Source: a bacterium
GTDB lineage: Bacteria; JAUVQV01; DATDCY01
Direction: 5' to 3'
Length of the DNA stretch: 10,824 bases
NCBI GenBank assembly: GCA_036524115.1
Contig: DATDCY010000038.1
Coordinates: forward strand, 1 to 10,824
The position numbers and the translations under genes were made by a program. Shown in pieces: positions 1-6,323 of this stretch. How positions within the stretch are numbered: position 1 is the stretch's first letter; every line of letters begins with the position of its first letter. A model generated the notes under the pieces. The model had not been told where the DNA came from and ran no database searches. It saw only the letters and a program-made list of their open reading frames with translations.

Positions 1-77
1 GCCGCGTCGCCCGCGCCGGCGGCGGGCGCGCGCAGCAGCGCCACGAGCAGGCACAGCAGGACGACCAGGCGACTCAT
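1..77 (-). CDS. Secreted or periplasmic protein, N-terminal fragment (signal peptide only)
   Basis: An ATG at 75-77 on the minus strand opens a frame that runs off the left edge after 25 codons. It begins MSRLVVLLCLLVALL and continues RAPAAGAGDA. That is a positive residue, a 13-residue leucine/valine-rich core and an AAGAG stretch suitable for signal peptidase I, so the product is probably exported. The start lies 20 bp past the stop of the CHASE2-HD-GYP gene on the same strand, so it is probably the fourth gene of that operon. No strong ribosome binding site is visible. The mature protein is outside the window, so its function is unknown; a periplasmic or outer-membrane partner of the sensor is one possibility. 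The signal peptide reading is fairly secure, the gene identity is not. Confidence 0.6.
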   Translation of the reverse strand, partial: MSRLVVLLCLLVALLRAPAAGAGDA

Positions 78-97
78 CGCGCGACCGGCGGAGGCGA

Positions 98-2125
98 TCA
101 GGGGGCCGCGGGCGGCGCCCCGCCGCGCCCCGCGTCCGCAAAGCGGGCGGCGATCTCGCGGAAGCGCTGCTGGTTCGCGAGGAAGGCGTCGAGGACGTCC
201 GGGTCGAAGTGCGTGCCTCGCCCCTCCGCGAGGATCGCCGCGGCGCGCTCGTGCGGCATCGGCTCCTTGTAGGCGCGCCGGCTCACGAGCGCGTCGTAGA
301 CGTCGGCCACGGCCATGAGGCGGCCGGCGACGGGGATCTGCTCCCCCTTCAGCCCGTTGGGATAGCCGCTGCCGTCCCACTTCTCCTGGTGCGTCAGCGC
401 GAACTCCCGCGCGATCCGCAGGAACGAGTCGTCCCCGAGGCGCCGCTCCGCGATCTGCAGCGTGTCGTCGCCGTAGACGGTGTGGCGCTTCATCTCCTCG
501 AACTCCTCGCTCGTCAGCCGGTCGCGCTTGAGCAGGACGTGGTCGCGCACGCCGACCTTGCCGATGTCGTGCAGCGGCGCCAGGCGGAAGAACAGGTCGA
601 TCGTGTCCTCGTCGAGCGCGTCGTGGAACCGGGGGTGCCCGCGCAGCGACTCCGCGAGCGCCTTCACGTAGTGGCGGGTGCGCTGGATGTGGCCGCCGGT
701 CTCGTTGTCCCGCGTCTCGGCGAGCGCCGCCATGCTCTGGATGATGACCTCCTGCGTCAGCGAGAGCTTGCGGGCGAAGTCCGCCGCCTCGCGCTCGCTG
801 AGGCGGAAGCGCAGGAAGGAGAGCAGCCCGAAGCCGGCGGCGAGCGCGGCCTGGGGCAGCAGGGGCGAGAGGAACACGCCGGTGCGCGAGAACAGCCAGA
901 AGGAGGCGGCCCACGCGCCCGCCGAGCCGAGCACGAGCAGCGGCAGGCCGGCGACCGCCCCCGAGCGCGAGAAGACCGCCGTCGCCACCGCCCCCGCGAG
1001 CAGCGCGGCGAGCAGCTCCCAGCCGCGCGCCGCGGCCGGCCGCCGCGGGAGGTCGCCCTGGAGGATCGTGTCGATCGCGGCGGCGTGGATCTCGGGGCCC
1101 GGGTAGACCGGGTCGAACGGCGTTGCGCGCAGCTCCTTGAGGCCGGCGGCGCTCGTGCCGACGATCGCGATGCGCCCCGCGAGCGCGCCGGCGGGGACGC
1201 GCCGCTCCAGCACCGCGGCCGCGGAGAGGTACTCGTAGCCGCGGCCGGGCCCGCGAAAGCGCACGAGCATCCCCCCGCGCGCGTCCAGGGGAACGGTCCG
1301 GCCGCCAACCGTCAGCCGCGGTCCGCCCGGTGCGGAGGGGCCGGAGATGGCGATGGCGCCGCCGCGCGCGCGGGCCAGCGCCGCGAGCGCCAGGCTCGGG
1401 AAGATCTCGCCGCGATGCTCCATGAGCAGCGGGACGCCCCGCACCGTGCCGTCGCTGTCCGGCGCGACGTTGAAGAAACCCGAGGCGCCCGCCGCCCGCG
1501 CGAGCTCCGGCAGGTTGCAGACGACGGACGGGGCCCGCGCCGGGCGCAGGCCGCCGCCGCTGCCTTCCGGCGCCGGTGCGACGGGGTGCAGGACGCACTC
1601 CCGTCCGGGGGCTGCGGCCCCGAAGCCGAACGCATAGCCGAGCACGAACGGCCCCCTGCCCAGGGCTTCGGCCAGGATCCGGTCGTTGTCGGGGAGGGCG
1701 GTCCCCGGGTCAGCGAGGCGGACGGTGCGGCCGATGTCGCGCTCGATCTCCCGCGCGACCAGCGAGAGCGACGTGCGGTCCGGCTCCGCGAAGACCATGT
1801 CCAGGGCCACCGCGTCGGCGCCCAGTTCCCGGACGCGGTCAAGAAGCTGCGCGATCCGGTAGCGGGGCCAGGGCCACTGGCCATAGCGCGCCAGGCTCTC
1901 CTCGTCGATGTCGACGATGGCCGGGACGCGGCCGGGCGGGCGATGGCTGGCGGCGCGCAGGTAGAGGTCGTACACGCGTCCCTCGATGTTCTCGAGGGCG
2001 CGCGGCGGGCGCCAGCCGGCAGCGGCGATGAGGAGCGTGCACGCGGCGCCCGCGACCACGACCCGCCAGGGCGCCCGGCGGCGCGGCAGGCGCACGGGCG
2101 GGTCGGGCTGCGGCCGGCGCGCCAT
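98..2125 (-). CDS. CHASE2-domain membrane sensor with HD-GYP c-di-GMP phosphodiesterase output
   Basis: A 675-residue inner-membrane signalling protein. After a basic N-terminus, a membrane segment (about residues 20-38) leads into a periplasmic CHASE2 domain (about 43-360), recognised by ENIEGRVYDLYLR, VDIDEESLARYGQWPWPR and VALDMVFAEPDR. Three hydrophobic segments follow (about 368-445), a layout typical of CHASE2 receptors. The cytoplasmic part is an HD-GYP domain with the catalytic pair H519-D520 in PLHDIGKVG and the GYP signature at 587-589 in WDGSGYPNGLKGEQIP. Known HD-GYP enzymes hydrolyse cyclic di-GMP to pGpG or GMP, so periplasmic or envelope cues probably lower c-di-GMP here. The metal-ligand motifs appear intact. 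CHASE2 is more often joined to cyclase or kinase outputs. The ATG at 2123-2125 lies 6 bp after the stop of the OmpA-like gene, which implies co-transcription. Ligand unknown. Confidence 0.93.
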   Translation of the reverse strand: MARRPQPDPPVRLPRRRAPWRVVVAGAACTLLIAAAGWRPPRALENIEGRVYDLYLRAASHRPPGRVPAIVDIDEESLARYGQWPWPRYRIAQLLDRVRELGADAVALDMVFAEPDRTSLSLVAREIERDIGRTVRLADPGTALPDNDRILAEALGRGPFVLGYAFGFGAAAPGRECVLHPVAPAPEGSGGGLRPARAPSVVCNLPELARAAGASGFFNVAPDSDGTVRGVPLLMEHRGEIFPSLALAALARARGGAIAISGPSAPGGPRLTVGGRTVPLDARGGMLVRFRGPGRGYEYLSAAAVLERRVPAGALAGRIAIVGTSAAGLKELRATPFDPVYPGPEIHAAAIDTILQGDLPRRPAAARGWELLAALLAGAVATAVFSRSGAVAGLPLLVLGSAGAWAASFWLFSRTGVFLSPLLPQAALAAGFGLLSFLRFRLSEREAADFARKLSLTQEVIIQSMAALAETRDNETGGHIQRTRHYVKALAESLRGHPRFHDALDEDTIDLFFRLAPLHDIGKVGVRDHVLLKRDRLTSEEFEEMKRHTVYGDDTLQIAERRLGDDSFLRIAREFALTHQEKWDGSGYPNGLKGEQIPVAGRLMAVADVYDALVSRRAYKEPMPHERAAAILAEGRGTHFDPDVLDAFLANQQRFREIAARFADAGRGGAPPAAP

Positions 2126-2131
2126 CCGCCC

Positions 2132-2773
2132 CTAGCGCACGGTGACTTCGACCCGGCGGTTCCGCGGCTCGGGGACGTTGTCCGCCGTGGGCACGAGGAG
2201 GTTTCCCTCGCCGTGGGAGGTGATCTCCAGGACGGCAGGGTCCACCCCCGCCGCGGTGAGCAGGGCCGCGACGGCGCGGGCGCGCGCGAGCGACAGATCG
2301 AGGTTCTTCGTCGCGTCCCCGGCGGTGTCCGCGTGGCCGACGACGCTCGTGTCGGCGGAGGCGCGCTCGCGGATCGCGGCAACGATCGCGGGCAGCTCGG
2401 CCCGCGACGCCGCGGTGAGTTCGGACGTGGCGTTCTCGAAGTAGAGGACGAAATGCAGCGGCGGCGGCGGCAGCGCCTTCAGCGCGTCGCCGAAGACCGC
2501 GGAGACCTCCCCGGCCGGCATCGGCGCGGGCTCCGTCGGTGCGGTCTGTGCGTCGGCGGCGCGCGTGGCAGTCCCGGCCGCCTTGAGCGTGCTGCTGCCC
2601 CCCTCGTTCGTGACCGTCAGGCGCCCGACCTTCCCGCTCTGGTCGGGAAGCAGCAGGACGATGTTGGCGGGTGGCCGCGCCGGCGGAGGGGGAGGGGGCG
2701 GCGGCGGCGTCGCGCAGGCCGCGAGGACGAGCGCCACGCCGAGCACCAACCCGGCCCGCACGCGGCGCCGCAC
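2132..2773 (-). CDS. OmpA-family peptidoglycan-binding lipoprotein
   Basis: A 213-residue protein starting at GTG (2771-2773). Residues 1-19 are a lipoprotein signal with lipobox L17-A-A-C20, so the mature protein should be acylated at Cys20. Nine consecutive prolines follow (23-31), then a low-complexity linker, then an OmpA C-terminal domain from about residue 105. The peptidoglycan-contact residues look conserved: D149 in GHADTAG and R164 in LSLARARAV are 15 apart, as are the Asp and Arg that bind diaminopimelate in characterised OmpA domains. The domain ends with EPRNRRVEVTVR, the usual terminal strand. A good ribosome binding site (GAGGGG) lies inside the 3' end of the preceding fecR-like gene, only 4 bp upstream. 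It probably anchors or reports on the cell wall beside the CHASE2 sensor; that link is inferred from context. Confidence 0.93.
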   Translation of the reverse strand: MRRRVRAGLVLGVALVLAACATPPPPPPPPPARPPANIVLLLPDQSGKVGRLTVTNEGGSSTLKAAGTATRAADAQTAPTEPAPMPAGEVSAVFGDALKALPPPPLHFVLYFENATSELTAASRAELPAIVAAIRERASADTSVVGHADTAGDATKNLDLSLARARAVAALLTAAGVDPAVLEITSHGEGNLLVPTADNVPEPRNRRVEVTVR

Positions 2774-2777
2774 GGCG

Positions 2778-3239
2778 TTACCCCTCGACCCGGACCGCGA
2801 AGTGCGTGCCGCGCACCCCGATCGTGAAGACCGGCGTGACGAACGTCGTTGCCTCCGGGGCTAGCCGGCCGATGATCCCTGAGAGGTACGTGAGCGTGCC
2901 GCGGACGACGCGGGTGGTGAGGCCGAGCTTGCCTTCCGCGGGCGCGAAGAGGAACTTCTCCACCGAGGCGCGGCTCGAGGGGCCCAGGGACATCAGCGAA
3001 TCGTCGCGGAGCACGAGACCCAGCGCGCCGTCGGCGCCGGTTTCGAGGACGTCGCCGGCGAAGAGTTTGAGGCCGGGGGCGGCGGGCATCGTCGCCCCGG
3101 CGCGCACGACCGTGGCGGCGCCGCGGACGGTCTTGACGCTGCCGATGACCTCGTCGCCGGCCGCGGCCGGGACCGCCGTCAGGAGTGAGAGGAACGTGAG
3201 AACCGCCGCCACCAGTGCGCCCGCTCCGCGTGCACCCAT
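2778..3239 (-). CDS. FecR-domain periplasmic protein
   Basis: A 153-residue protein. I chose the ATG at 3237-3239 because it gives a clean signal peptide (MGARGAGALVAAVLTFLSLL, then TAVPAAAG) and has a GGGAGGG ribosome binding site 6-8 bp upstream. The open frame extends to 3536 only because it overlaps the RRM gene antisense. The mature part is a FecR domain: GDVLETGADGALGLVLRDDS, LGPSSRASVEKF, then the closing FVTPVFTIGVRGTHFAV. Canonical FecR is a membrane anti-sigma regulator, but here there is no N-terminal cytoplasmic domain and no membrane anchor beyond the signal peptide. It is therefore a soluble or exported FecR-like module, perhaps a binding partner of the OmpA or CHASE2 proteins encoded next. 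A CCCC-GGC-GGGG hairpin (3251-3261) could partly mask its ribosome binding site. Confidence 0.88.
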   Translation of the reverse strand: MGARGAGALVAAVLTFLSLLTAVPAAAGDEVIGSVKTVRGAATVVRAGATMPAAPGLKLFAGDVLETGADGALGLVLRDDSLMSLGPSSRASVEKFLFAPAEGKLGLTTRVVRGTLTYLSGIIGRLAPEATTFVTPVFTIGVRGTHFAVRVEG

Positions 3240-3324
3240 GCGAAACCCTCCCCCGCCGGGGACGACCGCGCGCCTCGCGCCGGCCGGCCCCGGGATGAGT
3301 GAGGCGGCTGTCCTCGGATGGGGA

Positions 3325-3711
3325 CTAGCGGCTGGAACCGCCGCGGCTCCAGCCGGAACCGCCGCCATAGTTGCCGCCGCCGCCACCGCCGCGGTTGCCG
3401 CCGCCGTAGCCGCCGCCCGAACGTCCGCCGCCGTACCCGCCGCCCGAGCGGCCGCCGCCACCGCCGCCCTCGCGCGGCTTGGCCTCCGCGACGTTGAGGG
3501 CGCGGCCCTTGAGGTCCTTGCCGTTGAGGGCCGCAATGGCGGCCTGAGCCTGGGCCTGGTCGGCCATCTCGACGAAGCCGAAACCGCGGGACTCGCCGGT
3601 GAACTTGTCCTTGATTACGTTGGCCGACGCCACGGCCCCGTGGGCCTCGAAGGCCTCACGAAGGTCGGCGTCGGAGACCTGGCGCGAGAGATTGCCGATG
3701 AAGATGTTCAT
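3325..3711 (-). CDS. Glycine-rich RRM RNA-binding protein
   Basis: A 128-residue protein with one N-terminal RNA recognition motif (about residues 1-78) and a 47-residue tail of Gly, Ser, Tyr and Arg. RNP2 is IFIGNL at 3-8 and RNP1 is RGFGFVEM at 42-49, with the aromatic residues that stack on RNA bases present (F4, F44, F46). The tail (82-128) includes two copies of RSGGGYGGG and resembles the disordered RGG-like tails of cyanobacterial Rbp proteins and plant glycine-rich RNA-binding proteins, many of them cold-induced. The ATG at 3709-3711 has a GGAGGAG ribosome binding site about 10 bp upstream. The gene begins 21 bp after the DEAD-box helicase stop, so the two are very likely co-transcribed. 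The RNA targets are unknown. Confidence 0.93.
   Translation of the reverse strand: MNIFIGNLSRQVSDADLREAFEAHGAVASANVIKDKFTGESRGFGFVEMADQAQAQAAIAALNGKDLKGRALNVAEAKPREGGGGGGRSGGGYGGGRSGGGYGGGNRGGGGGGNYGGGSGWSRGGSSR
3397..3450 (-). repeat. Two tandem 27-bp units encoding RSGGGYGGG
   Basis: Two adjacent 27-bp units (3397-3423 and 3424-3450) in the tail of the RRM gene each encode RSGGGYGGG. They differ at a few mostly synonymous positions, so the duplication is not very recent. This is an internal coding repeat and not a mobile or CRISPR repeat. Confidence 0.8.
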
Positions 3712-3732
3712 ACTCTGCTGCTCCTCCTGCTG

Positions 3733-5082
3733 TTAGCGTTGGGGACGGTCCGAAGCCGATCCCCGAGTTCCGCGGCTTTTTCCCTCCGCGCCTTGTCGGG
3801 TATGAGAACACACGACCGCCCCCGTCGTCAATCGCCGGGACGGGGCCGGGGAGGCGGCGCTCCGGCGCGCCCCGTGGCTGCCGCCGGGGGCCCCCGATCT
3901 CCCGCCGGGGCGTCCGCCCGGCCTGCGGTCGGGACGGAATTCCGCGGTCGCCGGGGGCTTCGCCGCGTAGTCGAAGCCCTCCAGGGTCCGGCGCGGGATC
4001 GGCTCTCCGAGCGTGCGCTCGATGTCGCGGACCATCGCGGCGTCCTCGCCGGTGACGAACGTGAAGGCGTCCCCGGTCCGCTCGAGCCTGCCGGTGCGGC
4101 CGATGCGGTGCGTGTAGGCGTCCACCGTGTCCGGGACGTCGTAGTTGATGACGTGCGAGATCTGCGACACGTCGATGCCGCGGGCGGCGATGTCGGTCGC
4201 CACGAGCACCGTGTACGTCCCCTTGCGGAAGCCGTCGAGCGCCTCCTGGCGGCGGTTCTGCGAGAGGTTCCCCTGGAGCGAGGCCGCGCGGTGGCCGAGC
4301 TTTGCGAGCTGCTCGCCGACGCGCTTGGCGCGGTGCTTGGTCTTTGTGAAGACGATGACCGAGCCGGTGTCGGTGCTGCGCAGCAGCTCGAGCAGCAGCG
4401 GCGTCTTCAGGTGCTGGGCCACCGGGTAGAGCGCGTGGGCGACCGTGTGTGTCGGCTTGAGCGTGCCGACCTGGACCGTGACCGGGTCGCGCTGGACCTC
4501 CGCGACCAGGTGGCGCACCTCCTGGGGCATCGTCGCCGAGAAGAGCAGCGTCTGGCGCTGCGCCGGCAGGTGCCGCACGATCCGCCGCACCTCGGGCATG
4601 AAGCCCATGTCGAACATCCGGTCGGCCTCGTCGAGCACGAGCACCTCGACGTCGCGCAGGCTGACGTTCCCCTGGCCGACGTGATCGAGCAGCCGCCCCG
4701 GACAGGCGACGACGATCTCGACGCCCGCGCGCAGCGCCCGGGTCTGGGGGTTGATGTTCACGCCGCCATAGAGCGTGAGGCTGCGCAGCCGCAGCTGGTG
4801 GCAGAGCGGCAGCGAGGTCTGGTGGATCTGTTCGGCAAGCTCGCGCGTCGGCGCGACGATCAGCGCGCGCACGCGGCCCCGCGGCCCGGTCGAGAGCCGC
4901 TGGAGGATCGGCAGCATGAACGCTGCCGTCTTGCCGGTCCCGGTCCGGGCCAGCCCCATGACGTCGCGGCCCTCGAGGGCGCGCGGGATGGCCTGCTCCT
5001 GGATCGGAGTCGGTTCCACCCAGCCGAGCGCATGGACGCCGGCCTGAATGCGGGGGTCAAGATTGAACTGCTGAAACTGCAC
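3733..5082 (-). CDS. DEAD-box ATP-dependent RNA helicase (RhlE-like)
   Basis: A 449-residue helicase. I chose the GTG at 5080-5082 because AAGGAG lies 6 bp upstream and the protein then begins just before the Q motif (FNLDPRI...PTPIQ, residues 6-28). All core motifs are present: I ARTGTGKT (45-52), Ia APTRELA (77-83), II DEAD (151-154), III SAT (182-184), IV VIVFTKTK (242-249), V ATDIAARGIDV (295-305) and VI HRIGRTGR (325-332). The C-terminal tail (about 385-449) is Arg/Gly/Ser-rich and probably contacts RNA. Motif Ib reads ACPGR where most family members have TPGR. It should unwind or remodel RNA in an ATP-dependent way, in ribosome assembly, RNA decay or cold adaptation. It leads a two-gene unit with the RRM protein. 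The frame stays open upstream to 5847, but that part is antisense to the pilin genes and not protein-like. Confidence 0.95.
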   Translation of the reverse strand: MQFQQFNLDPRIQAGVHALGWVEPTPIQEQAIPRALEGRDVMGLARTGTGKTAAFMLPILQRLSTGPRGRVRALIVAPTRELAEQIHQTSLPLCHQLRLRSLTLYGGVNINPQTRALRAGVEIVVACPGRLLDHVGQGNVSLRDVEVLVLDEADRMFDMGFMPEVRRIVRHLPAQRQTLLFSATMPQEVRHLVAEVQRDPVTVQVGTLKPTHTVAHALYPVAQHLKTPLLLELLRSTDTGSVIVFTKTKHRAKRVGEQLAKLGHRAASLQGNLSQNRRQEALDGFRKGTYTVLVATDIAARGIDVSQISHVINYDVPDTVDAYTHRIGRTGRLERTGDAFTFVTGEDAAMVRDIERTLGEPIPRRTLEGFDYAAKPPATAEFRPDRRPGGRPGGRSGAPGGSHGARRSAASPAPSRRLTTGAVVCSHTRQGAEGKSRGTRGSASDRPQR

Positions 5083-5176
5083 GAGGTACTCCTTCCGGTT
5101 GTTGCGGTCTGTGGGACGAATCCATCGGATGAGGGAGGGATCGTTCCGGTCACTGGGCGACGAACATTCTCGCAAC

Positions 5177-5205
5177 AAGATAGGTCGCGGCGGGAGAAAT
5201 GGCAA
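5177..5205 (-). promoter_or_regulatory. Sigma70-type promoter of the helicase-RRM operon
   Basis: On the minus strand TTGCCA (5200-5205) and TATCTT (5177-5182) are separated by exactly 17 bp. Transcription would start near 5170, leaving an approximately 88-nt leader before the GTG at 5082. It sits in a less GC-rich patch between divergent genes, which supports it. Assigned by eye only. Confidence 0.6.
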
Positions 5206-5274
5206 GCGAAATCGTCCGGGGCGGTGCAATCTCCGCAGCGCCGGGGCCTGCGCCCGCGGGGACCATCCCGTCGT

Positions 5275-5303
5275 GGGAGCCCGCTCCCGCCGGCGACGGC
5301 GGG
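5275..5303. other. Two overlapping, mutually exclusive hairpins
   Basis: GGGAGC (5275-5280) pairs with GCTCCC (5283-5288), and CCCGCCG (5286-5292) pairs perfectly with CGGCGGG (5297-5303) around a GCGA loop. The stems share 5286-5288, so only one can form fully. The GCGA loop is of the stable GNRA type on the plus strand. No T-tract follows on either strand, so this is not a standard terminator. Confidence 0.4.
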
Positions 5304-5384
5304 CAACGCGCCGCACGGGCAGACGATGGCCGAAGAGCGTAAAGAATCGGGTAGTTGTGCGGTCGCACGCCGCTGGCGTCCCTG

Positions 5385-5400
5385 TGGCATGGATGGTGCA
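5385..5400 (+). promoter_or_regulatory. Candidate sigma54 (-24/-12) promoter for the minor-pilin operon
   Basis: TGGCATGGATGGTGCA matches the sigma54 consensus TGGCACGrNNNTTGCW at all but two defined positions and keeps the exact GG-N10-GC spacing. Transcription would begin near 5411, 3 nt before the ATG chosen for the first pilin. Sigma54 with PilR is known to control pilin genes in Proteobacteria. The short leader is a reason for caution. Confidence 0.35.
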
Positions 5401-5413
5401 GTTGCTGCGGGCC

Positions 5414-5914
5414 ATGCCGTCAACGAGGGATCTCGGAGTCGCCGGAGAGGCCGGCCACACGCTCATCGAACTGGCGGCTGTCGTCGCGATCGTGACGGTC
5501 GCGGCCGCGCTGGCCCTGCCGTCGGTCGCCGCGATGGGGCGGGGGCACCAGCTCGAGGCGGCGGCGTTCGGCGCGGCGCAGTGCCTGCGGCTGGCACACT
5601 GGCGCGCCGTCGCCTCCGGCCGGCGGGTGCAGGTGTGCGTGCGTCGCGGTCCCGACGGCGTCTGGCTGCTGGCGACCGAGCGCGAGTCCGGGGGGGCATG
5701 GGTCGCCGACGGCGAGGAGCGCCGGCTGCCGGCCGGCGTGGTCGTGGCGGTCGCGGGGCCCGCGGAGAAGGTCTTCAATCCCGACGGGACGTGCAGCATC
5801 GGGAGTCTCACCCTCCGCGCGGGCGCCTCGGCGGCGTACCGGTGCACCCTCGCGCCGGCGAGCGGCAGGGTGCGTCTCTATCGCGGCGAGCGGGAGCTGG
5901 GACGTGGGGACTGA
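5414..5914 (+). CDS. fimT: FimT/GspH-type minor pseudopilin, first gene of the minor-pilin operon
   Basis: A 166-residue type IV pilin-like protein. The prepilin peptidase site is GEAG|HTLIEL: cleavage after G14, His instead of the usual Phe at mature position 1, and Glu at position 5 kept. A hydrophobic helix follows (LAAVVAIVTVAAALALPSVA). The globular part has the GspH/FimT ending FNPDGTCS...GSLTL...Y, then ASGRVRLYRG. The GRVR at residues 151-154 matches the GRxR motif reported to bind DNA in FimT from naturally transformable bacteria. I chose the ATG at 5414 because it gives a 14-residue leader; an in-frame ATG at 5393 would give 21. No ribosome binding site is obvious for either. It overlaps pilV by 11 nt. 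It is most likely a minor pilin priming type IV pilus assembly; FimU or GspH are alternative labels. Confidence 0.85.
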   Translation: MPSTRDLGVAGEAGHTLIELAAVVAIVTVAAALALPSVAAMGRGHQLEAAAFGAAQCLRLAHWRAVASGRRVQVCVRRGPDGVWLLATERESGGAWVADGEERRLPAGVVVAVAGPAEKVFNPDGTCSIGSLTLRAGASAAYRCTLAPASGRVRLYRGERELGRGD

Positions 5915-6323
5915 GCGCGGGTTCACGCTGATCGAGGTGCTCGTCACGATGCTGGTGCTCTCCTTCGGCATCCTCGGCGTGCTCGAGGCCACGCTGCTCG
6001 CGGCCCGGCTCGAGCGGCGCAGCGCGGCGCTCACGGCGGCGACGTTCCTCGCGCAGGAGCGCATCGAGCGCATCGGCGCGCTCGGCTGGGAAGGCGCCAT
6101 CGCGGGGCTGGCCGTCGCGCCGCTGCCGGCGGAGCTCGGCGGCGGCGGGCCGCACCCGAGCGAGCAGGTGGAGCGCCCCGGTGCGCGCTACCTGCTGGTG
6201 TACGAGCGGGAGCCGCCCGCCGCAGACCCCGCGCGCTGCACGGTGAGCTGCTTCTGGCAGAACGGGCAGGGGAGGCTGGATGCGCGCAGCGTCGTGCGGC
6301 TGTCGCTGAGGCGTCGGCGGTGA
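5904..6323 (+). CDS. pilV: PilV-type minor prepilin
   Basis: A 139-residue prepilin starting at GTG 5904 within the end of the fimT-like gene, with GGGAG about 8 bp upstream. A 6-residue leader MGTERG precedes FTLIEVLVTMLVLSFGILGV, a textbook class III signal with Phe1 and Glu5, followed by the PilV-like helix (LAARLERRSAALTAATFLAQ). The globular domain is small and contains Cys residues in ARCTVSCFW. PilV normally joins PilW, PilX and FimU/FimT in the initiating tip complex of the type IV pilus, inserted in the inner membrane before assembly. It overlaps the pilW-like gene by 4 nt (GTGA), so translation is probably coupled. A role in a type II secretion pseudopilus (GspI-like) is possible but less likely given the pilX-like gene that follows. 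Confidence 0.85.
   Translation: MGTERGFTLIEVLVTMLVLSFGILGVLEATLLAARLERRSAALTAATFLAQERIERIGALGWEGAIAGLAVAPLPAELGGGGPHPSEQVERPGARYLLVYEREPPAADPARCTVSCFWQNGQGRLDARSVVRLSLRRRR

Larger units (their letters stand above)
5083..5413. other. Divergent intergenic control region, no gene seen
   Basis: These 331 bp separate the minus-strand helicase from the plus-strand pilin operon. They hold the helicase leader and promoter, a pair of overlapping GC-rich hairpins at 5275-5303, a short inverted repeat GTGCG-GT-CGCAC at 5357-5368 that could be an operator, and a sigma54-like motif at 5385-5400. I found no convincing coding region and no tRNA-like fold. Confidence 0.6.

Noticed and set aside
209-2827. 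Long plus-strand open frame (872 codons) opposite the CHASE2 and OmpA genes
   Set aside because: Its translation is an Arg/Gly/Ala/Pro-rich string with no domain and no ribosome binding site. The minus strand carries recognisable CHASE2, HD-GYP and OmpA domains. Antisense frames stay open easily at this GC content.
3328-3468. CRISPR-like or satellite repeat array in the GCC-rich stretch
   Set aside because: The repetition is the coding sequence of the Gly-rich tail of the RRM protein. There are no constant repeats separated by unique spacers.
3240-3536. N-terminal extension of the FecR-like protein up to 3536
   Set aside because: The added 99 residues are Ala/Arg/Thr-rich, lie antisense-free but out of frame within the RRM gene, and would bury the signal peptide. 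The ATG at 3239 has a good ribosome binding site.
5393-5416. Earlier fimT start at ATG 5393
   Set aside because: It would give a 21-residue prepilin leader, longer than usual, has no better ribosome binding site, and lies inside the candidate sigma54 element. I prefer 5414 but cannot exclude 5393.
2671-5931. Plus-strand open frame of 1086 codons across the FecR, RRM and helicase genes
   Set aside because: It is a GC-driven antisense shadow of three clear minus-strand genes and also runs across the intergenic region and into fimT out of frame. It has no protein-like composition.
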